Source: Lachnospiraceae bacterium (GTDB lineage Bacteria; Bacillota; Clostridia; Lachnospirales; Lachnospiraceae). Taken from it: DNA of 35,384 nt. The position numbers and the translations under genes were made by a program. Of this stretch, positions 17,351 to 25,324 are shown one piece after another. The notes under the pieces were generated by a model, which was given only the letters and a program-made list of their open reading frames with translations, ran no database searches and was not told the origin of the DNA. The number at the start of each line of letters is the position of its first letter. Within the stretch, counting starts at the first letter, position 1. The stretch is taken from NCBI GenBank assembly GCA_029067805.1, contig JAIEDW010000260.1, positions 1-35,384 on the forward strand, given 5' to 3'.

Positions 17351-18830
17351 CATCGATCCAAATCCGAATAATCGTACCGACGTCCGATTTGCTGTGAATC
17401 TGCATTGCTCCGCCTTCATACATCATATGGATTCTTCTGTAAATATTGGAAAGTCCGATGCTTGTACGATTCATCCGTCCCGCTTTATCCTCTTGCAGTT
17501 CCTGTCGCAGACGCTTCAGTGTTTCCAAATCCATTCCAATACCGTTATCCGCTACGATAATACAAATTCTTCCCCGCCGTTCCCGAATTCGAATCAAAAT
17601 ACGCCCGCCCTTTTCTTTCGGAGCAAGACCATGTATGATCGCATTTTCCACAAGCGGCTGGAACGTAAAGGACGGAATCATCACAATCTCCGCATCGGTC
17701 CGACAGTCCACCTCGTAAGTAATTCTGCTGCCAAACCGCATTTCCTGCAAAAACATATAATCCTTAACAACCTTTAACTCCCGCGCCAACGTTACCTTTT
17801 TCTCCGGTGTTTTCAGATTGTAGCGAAACAGAAAACTAAGCGACTGTATCATCGCTTCTGTTGTGTGAGCCTCTTCCAGATTTGCCATACCGCCAATTAC
17901 ATTTAACGTGTTAAACAAAAAATGCGGATTAATCTGACTTTTTAACAAATCCAGCTCCATCGCATCCAATCGTGCCGCTATTTCCAGCTTTTCCAGTTCC
18001 TCCGCATGGTATAAATCCAACGCCTTACGCCGCTCCTCCAATACCTTGATATATTCTCCCGTAGCGTATTTCATTTTGTTAAAAGCGACCACCAGTTCTC
18101 CTAGTTCATCCTCACTCTGCGCGCTGATATCTTCGAAAAAATAATCGTTTTCCGCAATCCGCCGCGACGCCTCCGCCAAATCCATCACAGGCGAAACAAT
18201 CGAGCTGTTCATAAGCTCCGACAATTTTCGAATACAAAAGAAAAACAGCAGCTCAAACAAGATCAACACAATCGGTATCGCAACTATCGTTCTGACTTTT
18301 CCCGCGTAAAGACTGACGCCGTCCTCCAGCGTATCACGCATCAGCTCCTTTGCGTAACTTTGCAGATAACCCTGCATGTCATAGACTTCATACAGATCCG
18401 TAATATACTCCGCCGTCTTTTCTTCCTTGCGCAGGACATGATTTCTTTTCTCACAGTATACCTGATACATGTTCAAGATCGACCATGTCTTGGCGAAACG
18501 TTCTTCTCCGATTTTCGCATAATCATACGGAAGCTGCGCGACAACCTTTTCCGTATGTGAGATAACACGCTCCAATTCCGCATAGGCAGTTTCCGTTCCC
18601 GTCTTAACATACGCCTCAAAGAAGCCTGTTTCATCTTCTATGCACTGTACAAAATCACTTACGATCGAATTGCCGTTTAAGATAGCGGAAAAATCGAGCA
18701 ATGAATACTTCACCGTCCAGACAGCCAAAAAAATCGACAATAAAATCAGCACAAATACAATATTGGTAAACAATTTTATTTTCTGCTTGATCTTTAACGA
18801 CTGCCAAACCCTTGTCAGGCGATGCTTCAT
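17337..18830 (-). CDS. sensor histidine kinase (LytS/YesM-like, His_kinase PF06580 type)
   Basis: 497 aa; two TMs, HAMP-like region, LKSQINPHFLFNTLNVIGGMA, QPLVENAIIHGL, DNGIGM. Confidence 0.95.
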   Translation of the reverse strand: MKHRLTRVWQSLKIKQKIKLFTNIVFVLILLSIFLAVWTVKYSLLDFSAILNGNSIVSDFVQCIEDETGFFEAYVKTGTETAYAELERVISHTEKVVAQLPYDYAKIGEERFAKTWSILNMYQVYCEKRNHVLRKEEKTAEYITDLYEVYDMQGYLQSYAKELMRDTLEDGVSLYAGKVRTIVAIPIVLILFELLFFFCIRKLSELMNSSIVSPVMDLAEASRRIAENDYFFEDISAQSEDELGELVVAFNKMKYATGEYIKVLEERRKALDLYHAEELEKLEIAARLDAMELDLLKSQINPHFLFNTLNVIGGMANLEEAHTTEAMIQSLSFLFRYNLKTPEKKVTLARELKVVKDYMFLQEMRFGSRITYEVDCRTDAEIVMIPSFTFQPLVENAIIHGLAPKEKGGRILIRIRERRGRICIIVADNGIGMDLETLKRLRQELQEDKAGRMNRTSIGLSNIYRRIHMMYEGGAMQIHSKSDVGTIIRIWIDDERG

Positions 18831-18865
18831 AGCGATACCACCCTTATCTTAAAATCCCTTTTGCG

Positions 18866-19372
18866 CTAACCCTTCTTGTTGGAAGCAGGGGCATGCTTTT
18901 TGATTTGCGACTCCACATCACGATAAAACGCCTCTTTATCCTCTCCCAAAACACGATTCGTAAGCATATAACCATGATTGACATCTGTATAGACGATTAC
19001 AATTCCTGCTTCCTTTCTGACTCCCCGCACTTTATCCCATCGAATGTGCTGCTGCTCACTGCCAAGCGTCACATGAATACCGTCTTCCGCAAAGAGAAGT
19101 TCTGTCCCTTGCGGAATGACGGACACCTGTGCTTTTGCCTTCAAATAAACGCCGAGCGGCTGTATCACAGGAATCAAAAGACAAGCCAAAAACAAAACCG
19201 CCTGCATCACATCACCGACCCGGTTCCAAAACCGCACAGTCAAAAGGATCATTGCAATGCCGAAAACAATATTGCAGACTCCCACAAGCGAGTGGTACGT
19301 GCGATACATGGACAATGCCCAAAAATCCGCCGCCCGTACCTTACTTTGATATTGATAACGCATAAACAACAA
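18866..19372 (-). CDS. YcxB family protein
   Basis: 168 aa; two TMs then FAEDGIHVTLGSEQQHIRWDKVRGVRKEAGIVIVYTD. Confidence 0.75.
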   Translation of the reverse strand: MLFMRYQYQSKVRAADFWALSMYRTYHSLVGVCNIVFGIAMILLTVRFWNRVGDVMQAVLFLACLLIPVIQPLGVYLKAKAQVSVIPQGTELLFAEDGIHVTLGSEQQHIRWDKVRGVRKEAGIVIVYTDVNHGYMLTNRVLGEDKEAFYRDVESQIKKHAPASNKKG

Positions 19373-19412
19373 TCCCTTTCTCTCATATATACATTAGAAA
19401 ATTGTTAAAATC

Positions 19413-20705
19413 TTAACCAAATAAATTCGGAAGGAACATTGTAATTCCCGGGAAGAAGGTCAATAACAGCAATACTGCAATCATGCATACATAGAACGGC
19501 AATGTCGCCTTAACGACCTTTTCCATTTTTACCTTACCAACTGCGGAACCGATAAACAATACAGAACCTACCGGCGGTGTCAGTAATCCGATACCGCAGT
19601 TTAATACGATCATAATACCAAACTGAATCGGATTAATGCCAATCGAAGTTGCAATCGGAAGCAAGATCGGCGTTGCGATCAGAATAATCGGCGCCATATC
19701 CATAATACAACCCAGTATCAGTAAAATAAAATTCAGCAGTAACGCAATCAAAATCGGATTGTCTGTCAAACCAATAATCGCGTTTGCCGCAAGACTCGGC
19801 ACATGCAGCGTTGTCAGGCAGTAACCGAAAATGCTGGAAGTCGAAATCAAAATCAATACGATCGACAACGTATCAACACAGTTCTCCAATACCTTCCATA
19901 CGCCTTTCCAGTCCAATCCCTTATAAATATACACGCTGACGATCAAGCTGTAAATAACCGCAATCGCTGCCGACTCCGTTGCCGTAAACCAGCCGCCTAC
20001 AACACCGACTACAACGATAATAACCGCCGCCAATGCCCAGAAAGAAACGCCAAACTGTTTGATCAAATTCTTAAGGCTGAATTTGTCACCTTTCGGATAA
20101 TGTTTCCGTTTGGAAATAATGTAAGAACCGATCATCAGGGAAACCGCAAGCAACGCTCCCGGAATATATCCTGCAAGGAATAAGCTTCCCACGGAAACAC
20201 CGCCGGCAGACATTGCATAAATAACCATGTTGTGGCTGGGCGGTACCAAAAGTCCCTCACAAGAAGATGTAATCGTAACAGCCGTAGAGAAGTCATCATC
20301 ATAACCCTGATCAACCATCATCGGGATCAAGATACTTCCGAGAGACGCCGTATCCGCTGCTGCCGAACCGGAAATACCACCAAAGAAATAAGATGCAACG
20401 ATATTTACCATTGCCATACCACCGGTCATCCAGCCAACACAGGCATCTGCCAGCGCAATCAGTTTTTCCGAAATACCTCCGCTGCCCATCAGACAGCCCA
20501 TCGTGATAAAAAACGGCACAGCCATCAAACTGAACGAGTTAATACCCTTTACCATCTGCTGGCAAATCGTCGTAAACGGTAATCCCTGATACAATAAACA
20601 TAGAAGGGACGAAAGCGCAACCGCGTACGCAATCGGAAAGCGCAGAAAAATCATTACCGCAAAACTAACGAGTAATACCAAAATTGCTATTGTCTGTGTA
20701 CTCAT
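19413..20705 (-). CDS. dctM: TRAP transporter large permease (DctM)
   Basis: 430 aa; FFGGISGSAAADTASLGSILIPMMVDQGYDDDFSTAVTITSS, VPPSHNMVIY, NCGIGLLTPPVGSVLF. Confidence 0.96.
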   Translation of the reverse strand: MSTQTIAILVLLVSFAVMIFLRFPIAYAVALSSLLCLLYQGLPFTTICQQMVKGINSFSLMAVPFFITMGCLMGSGGISEKLIALADACVGWMTGGMAMVNIVASYFFGGISGSAAADTASLGSILIPMMVDQGYDDDFSTAVTITSSCEGLLVPPSHNMVIYAMSAGGVSVGSLFLAGYIPGALLAVSLMIGSYIISKRKHYPKGDKFSLKNLIKQFGVSFWALAAVIIVVVGVVGGWFTATESAAIAVIYSLIVSVYIYKGLDWKGVWKVLENCVDTLSIVLILISTSSIFGYCLTTLHVPSLAANAIIGLTDNPILIALLLNFILLILGCIMDMAPIILIATPILLPIATSIGINPIQFGIMIVLNCGIGLLTPPVGSVLFIGSAVGKVKMEKVVKATLPFYVCMIAVLLLLTFFPGITMFLPNLFG

Positions 20706-21226
20706 GCTTTCCCCTCCTTTAATACAATACTTTTCAGGTGATTGTAGAGTGTTTCCACCTCAAAGATCACCATTGCGATACCTGCTACAGGCACCGGAAA
20801 ATACATCCAAAATCTTGATAACCACGGCATACTAACGTATGTTCCCTTTGCTCCAAGACCTGCCGCATACCTCCAGCCTACCACAATCATCACGACTGCC
20901 AGAATCAGAACGCTGATATCTGCCAAAATATCCAAAAAGCGAATCAGTCCGGCCGGCAGATAGCGATCAAGCGCTGTCATGCGAATGTGTGCCCCCCGTC
21001 GAATCGCAAGCGCAGCTGACAAAACTGCCATATACGCCATACAAGTCAGCACAACTTCCTCACTCCATGCGGGATCCGGAATAAACGAAACATATCTGCC
21101 AATAACACTCATCGTTGTGATCAAAATATCAGCGATCAGCAACAGTTTGCATACAAACAGTACGATTTTATATGTTATGTCAAAAATAGGCTTTATTTTA
21201 TCTACCCGTTCAAAAAAAGCTGACAT
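20702..21226 (-). CDS. dctQ: TRAP transporter small permease (DctQ)
   Basis: WSEEVVLTCMAYMAVLSAALAIRRGAHIRMTALDRYLP; ATGA-type overlap with dctM. ORF track extends to 21259; start at MSAFFERVDK. Confidence 0.93.
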   Translation of the reverse strand: MSAFFERVDKIKPIFDITYKIVLFVCKLLLIADILITTMSVIGRYVSFIPDPAWSEEVVLTCMAYMAVLSAALAIRRGAHIRMTALDRYLPAGLIRFLDILADISVLILAVVMIVVGWRYAAGLGAKGTYVSMPWLSRFWMYFPVPVAGIAMVIFEVETLYNHLKSIVLKEGKA

Positions 21227-21260
21227 AGAACCCCTCCTCTCACAATAGGAACTTACCATA

Positions 21261-21289
21261 AGAGCGCAAAGGGTAATCCAATGCGCTCT
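21261..21289 (-). other. intercistronic hairpin between dctP and dctQ
   Basis: AGAGCGCA...TGCGCTCT perfect 8-bp stem, 13-nt loop, no U-tract on the minus strand. Confidence 0.55.
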
Positions 21290-21307
21290 TTAACGGTATT
21301 CGACTTT

Positions 21308-22414
21308 TTATTTTGCTAAGTCAAGGATCTGCTGATATAAATCTTCCTGACCCTTTGTATTTTCTTCAATAACACTCTTTACAGCTTCCTGCCAAGGAGT
21401 AACGTCATTTACTTCCACAACGTTTACGCCGTCTGCCTTCAACTGTTCCAAAACTTCATTTTCAGCATCCTCAGAAATCTGTCTGTTGAACTGTGATGCA
21501 TACTCGCCTGCCTCAACCAAGATGTTCTGCTGCTCCTCTGTCAATGAGTCCCACGCATCATCTGTGATGATAACCTGAATTGCGCCCAATGTGTGACCGT
21601 CCAAAATCAGGTTTGCGGCAACTTCATTGAATGCGTTTGACTTGTAGTTTGCGATTGGCTGCTCTGCACCGTCTACAACACCTGTCTGCAATGCGGAATA
21701 CAACTCGTTAAACGATACTACCGTAGGATTTGCGCCTAATGACTCAACCAAACCGTTCATAACAGGGTCATTGGAAACACGAAGCTTCATGCCTGCCAAA
21801 TCGTCCATTCCCGAAATTTCCTTTGTTGTAAAGAAATGACGGAAACCTTCCTCACCGTAGAACAATCCTCTTACGCCACTGCCATTTTCATGCGGCTCAA
21901 GCAAGAATTCTTCTGCCAGATCCGATGTCGCAAATGACCAGAAATGCTCACGGTTTACAAATGTGTACGGAAGGGAAAGCAACATTGACTTCTCTCCGCC
22001 GTAGCTTGTCAGCGCGAATGCAGAGATACGTGACATATCGATTGTACCGCCGCCGCCTAACATGGTGTCCAAAACGTCGTTCTCAGAACCAAGCACACCG
22101 CTTGCCTGAATATCAATCTTCATTGTGCCGCCGGAAAGCTCTGCTACCTTATCAGCAAATGCTGTTGCTGTCTGTCCTACAATGGTGTCAAGCGGGTTTA
22201 CTTCCGCATATACCAATGTTACCTCAGGCTCTGCTGCCGGCGTTGTTGTATCTGCCGGCGCCGCTGTTGTTTCAGCAGGCGCTGCTGCCGCTCCTGTGTC
22301 TGCTGCAGGTGTTCCTGTTCCCGAAGATGATGTATCGGGTGACTTCAGCCCGCAGGCTGTTACAGATACGATCATACTCATAGCAAGCACGATTGACAAT
22401 ATCTTCTTTTTCAT
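21308..22414 (-). CDS. dctP: TRAP transporter substrate-binding lipoprotein (DctP)
   Basis: 368 aa; lipobox VTACG, low-complexity Ala/Thr/Pro linker, GVLGSENDVLDTMLGGGGTIDMSRIS, GMKLRVSNDPVM, VVDGAEQPIANY. Confidence 0.95.
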   Translation of the reverse strand: MKKKILSIVLAMSMIVSVTACGLKSPDTSSSGTGTPAADTGAAAAPAETTAAPADTTTPAAEPEVTLVYAEVNPLDTIVGQTATAFADKVAELSGGTMKIDIQASGVLGSENDVLDTMLGGGGTIDMSRISAFALTSYGGEKSMLLSLPYTFVNREHFWSFATSDLAEEFLLEPHENGSGVRGLFYGEEGFRHFFTTKEISGMDDLAGMKLRVSNDPVMNGLVESLGANPTVVSFNELYSALQTGVVDGAEQPIANYKSNAFNEVAANLILDGHTLGAIQVIITDDAWDSLTEEQQNILVEAGEYASQFNRQISEDAENEVLEQLKADGVNVVEVNDVTPWQEAVKSVIEENTKGQEDLYQQILDLAK

Positions 22415-22438
22415 AGTAAAAAATCCTCCTTTTCTTCG

Positions 22439-22455
22439 GGGTATTTTAAATACCC
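22439..22455. promoter_or_regulatory. 17-bp palindrome in the dctP leader, candidate operator
   Basis: GGGTATTT-T-AAATACCC, perfect 8-bp arms; lies downstream of a minus-strand TATAAT (22473-22478) and upstream of the dctP RBS. Confidence 0.5.
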
Positions 22456-22555
22456 TCTTTGTTTACATGTTCATTATACAAGTTTTTTTGCATAAAAAAA
22501 ACCCTATATTTTTAATATTTTTGGTAAAATATTGACATTATATCAATTTTTTCTT

Positions 22556-23314
22556 CTATTTCTCCAATTGATACATAATCCAAGCCATAACTGTCATTCC
22601 CGCCGTTTCCGTGCGCAAGATGCGCCTGCCAAGCGTGACAGGTTTCATTCCAAGGGCGATTGCATCGTTAATTTCACTCTCCTCAAAACCACCTTCCGGA
22701 CCTATAAAAATTGCAATACGTTGTCCATGCTCTAAGCTGTCTATGATTTTCCTGGTCCCCTCCATTCCCGATGAGCCGTCCAAAATATTCTCCATTTCGT
22801 AAGGTACAAGTTTTACGTCCATATCTTTTGCGTATTCCAATGCCTGTTGATATGTCATCACATGATTAATCTGCGGAATAACGGCTCGCTTGCTCTGCTT
22901 TGCGGCAGCCTCTGCGATACCCTGCCACCTTGCGATTTTTGATTTTGCCTTTTTCTCGTCCAGTTTCACGACACAGCGTTTCATTGCTACGGGTATGATT
23001 TCATAGACGCCAAGCTCAACCATTTTTTGAATGATAAATTCCATCTTATCACCTTTTGGCAGTCCTTGAAAAAGATATACCTTTGAAGGCAGCTCCACAC
23101 CATCCTCCTTGATAAACCGCAGCTTGCATACTACCTGCGTTTCCGTAATTTCCTCTATTTCACAGCGGTAATCTTTTCCGTCTATTCCGTTGCTTACGCT
23201 GATCTCATCACCGATTTTCAGACGGATTACATTTTTGATATGATTAACATCTTCTCCTGTTATCATGACATTTGTGTCACAAATCTGATGCGGTTCGACA
23301 AAAAAATGATACAT
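22556..23314 (-). CDS. rsmE: 16S rRNA (uracil(1498)-N(3))-methyltransferase
   Basis: MYHFFVEPHQ, LFQGLPKGDKMEFIIQKMVELGVYEIIPV, FIGPEGGFEESEI, LGRRILRTETA; ORF track extends to 23356. Confidence 0.95.
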   Translation of the reverse strand: MYHFFVEPHQICDTNVMITGEDVNHIKNVIRLKIGDEISVSNGIDGKDYRCEIEEITETQVVCKLRFIKEDGVELPSKVYLFQGLPKGDKMEFIIQKMVELGVYEIIPVAMKRCVVKLDEKKAKSKIARWQGIAEAAAKQSKRAVIPQINHVMTYQQALEYAKDMDVKLVPYEMENILDGSSGMEGTRKIIDSLEHGQRIAIFIGPEGGFEESEINDAIALGMKPVTLGRRILRTETAGMTVMAWIMYQLEK

Positions 23315-23416
23315 TGTGATTTCCTCTTTCTTTTGGATATCTGTAAATATGTCCATTTATCCGGTAGTTTATTTAAATATTATGGCAATCTATTACTTTT
23401 TTGACCAGCTGCCACC

Positions 23417-23926
23417 CTACGCTTCCCGTATCAAGGAATACATTCTCATATCCAACACCTTACCGTTTTTGACAGCATTATTTCGGAGAAGTCCCTCAAA
23501 TTCAAATCCTGCTTTTTCGAGCACGCGGCAGGACGCGACATTCTCACTAAAGGGCTCCGCAAAGATTCGGATGATATCTGTATGTTCAAATATATACTGG
23601 CAAGTCTGCTTTACTGCGCTTGTCATGATACCTTTCCCCCAATACGGTTCACCGATATAGTAACCCATTTCCGCAGTTCTGAAATGAATATTCTCACACC
23701 TAAAAACGCCGATACTGCCTATCACTTTATCATCAAGCGTGATTGCAAAAGCAAATGTTTTTTCCTGATCTGCTGAAAGCATTGCAGTAATATATTCTTC
23801 CGCATCCTTTACGGTATATGGATATGGCAATCCGTCACGCAAATTGTCTAAAATCTTTTTATTATTCAGCATTTCCGCCAAATTGACAGCATCTTTTATA
23901 TTCCATTTTCTGATAGAACATTCCAT
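23417..23926 (-). CDS. GNAT family N-acetyltransferase (RimJ/RimL-like)
   Basis: MGYYIGEPYWGKGIMTSAVKQ, RIFAEPFSENVASCRVLEKAGFEFEGLLRNNAVKNGKVLDMRMYSLI; start about 18 nt after the Thg1-like stop. Confidence 0.9.
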   Translation of the reverse strand: MECSIRKWNIKDAVNLAEMLNNKKILDNLRDGLPYPYTVKDAEEYITAMLSADQEKTFAFAITLDDKVIGSIGVFRCENIHFRTAEMGYYIGEPYWGKGIMTSAVKQTCQYIFEHTDIIRIFAEPFSENVASCRVLEKAGFEFEGLLRNNAVKNGKVLDMRMYSLIREA

Positions 23927-23944
23927 AGCCAAAACACCTCTCTA

Positions 23945-24718
23945 TTATTCACCGTCTGCAAACGTCGCAACCCATTCGCCATATTCCCTGCCAAGCACAA
24001 GTTCATAATCCACTATAAGCTCACGCCTTGTTGTCTGCACCGTTTCCTTGGTCACAGGATTGAAGCCTTCCTTCGCGGTATCTTGAAAATAGATACCAAT
24101 ACCGCGTTTCTGCCAATTCGGAAGTTCATTATAATTAATGCCTTTTTGAAACAACAGTTCATTTTTAAAGGCTACCGATTTGCCTTCCAACATTGCCGTT
24201 GCCTGTCCCTGTCCGATACCCTCTTTTCGCAACGCCCAATAGCAATGCGCATTGAGGGAATTTCTATGAGCATCTTCCTGTCGCCATATAAAATAATCAG
24301 CGACTCTTTCAAGATTCGGCAGCGGAATCACGCGGCAGTCAAATGTCGCAACTTTTCCTAATTTTAAAGAAAACACTGCACTTGCCTCTCCTGCAAGTGT
24401 CGAATTTATTTTCCGTACTTTTCTGCCAAACGTATTGTCCGTTGCATGAAATAAAAGTGAAATCTCATCACTCTCCGTAAAGCCGTAGACAACGCGAAAT
24501 CCACACCCCATAAGGTACTTCACCGTTTCCACCATATAATCCCTGAACCGCACATCAAAGGGCGCTTCAAATTTACAGATTTCCTTTGTCAGCCTTGTAA
24601 ACGACCTGCCGTCAAGCCTTGCTACAAGATACATATCCGGCAGTATGTATTGGTCAAGCGATTCCTCATAAATACGCATCTGCCTGTCAAAATCATCAAA
24701 TTTCATCTCTATCACCAT
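23945..24718 (-). CDS. Thg1-like protein (tRNA(His) guanylyltransferase family, 3'-5' RNA polymerase)
   Basis: LVARLDGRSFTRLT, GFTESDEISLLFH (paired catalytic-Asp motifs), GRKVRKINSTLAGEASAVFS, FDCRVIPLPNLERVADYFIWRQEDAHRNSLNAHCYWALR, KNELLFQKGINYNELPNWQKRG. Start may be ATG at 24706. Confidence 0.93.
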   Translation of the reverse strand: MVIEMKFDDFDRQMRIYEESLDQYILPDMYLVARLDGRSFTRLTKEICKFEAPFDVRFRDYMVETVKYLMGCGFRVVYGFTESDEISLLFHATDNTFGRKVRKINSTLAGEASAVFSLKLGKVATFDCRVIPLPNLERVADYFIWRQEDAHRNSLNAHCYWALRKEGIGQGQATAMLEGKSVAFKNELLFQKGINYNELPNWQKRGIGIYFQDTAKEGFNPVTKETVQTTRRELIVDYELVLGREYGEWVATFADGE

Positions 24719-24751
24719 ACTCCTTTCACAGTCTGCGAATTCTAATGTACA

Positions 24752-25207
24752 TTAATCTTCTCCCACTTTCCAGTCTTCCACAATCATCTGCTCGTTCTCC
24801 ATATGAACAAAATACAATTGGTCAAAACCTTCCGTATAACTTGGCATCTCCAATTTATTGGAAGTCGCTGCAATCGCATTTCTTGGTACTTTAGCTTTTC
24901 CTTCTCTTTTCTCATTGCGCTCCACACAATCACTGATGCGCGATTGAAAAAAATATCCCGTTACATGATATCCGCTTTCTTTTGCCCTGCTGATATATCC
25001 TTGCCTGTCTGCCACTGTCGGATTTGTATTATCAATAACCATACTTCTCCCCAAAGCAAAGCATTCCTCCAACGCAATCCGCTCCTTATTGCGGGTGTGA
25101 AGAGTATCCAAGTTAATATGTGCATATTGCGCAAATTGTTTATGATAAAACGTCGTCTTACCACTCGCCTGTATTCCTATGAAAATAACCATTTCTTTAT
25201 TGTTCAT
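24752..25207 (-). CDS. AAA/P-loop kinase resembling the 5'-kinase domain of polynucleotide kinase (PNK)
   Basis: GIQASGKTTF Walker A; HINLDTLH (candidate catalytic Asp); VIDNTNPTVADRQGYISRAKESGYHVTGYFF; CVERNEKREGKAKVP. Start set at ATG 25207; the ORF track begins at GTG 25249. Confidence 0.82.
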   Translation of the reverse strand: MNNKEMVIFIGIQASGKTTFYHKQFAQYAHINLDTLHTRNKERIALEECFALGRSMVIDNTNPTVADRQGYISRAKESGYHVTGYFFQSRISDCVERNEKREGKAKVPRNAIAATSNKLEMPSYTEGFDQLYFVHMENEQMIVEDWKVGED

Positions 25208-25291
25208 GTTCTTTTCTACCTGTTTATCTCTGCTATTATTTACAAACACATGATAATTTCATCGCTAATTATTAATTTTTATTTGCATTTT

Positions 25292-25319
25292 GTAATTATG
25301 ACATATATGTCATAATTAC
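25292..25319. promoter_or_regulatory. perfect 28-bp palindrome between prmA and the PNK/Thg1 cassette, candidate operator
   Basis: GTAATTATGACATATATGTCATAATTAC equals its own reverse complement; no U-tract on either side. Confidence 0.6.
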
Positions 25320-25324
25320 TCAGT

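Noticed and set aside
22229-22341. Ala/Thr/Pro-rich repeat-like tract in dctP
   Set aside because: Typical lipoprotein linker after the signal peptide in this group; not a distinct repeat element.
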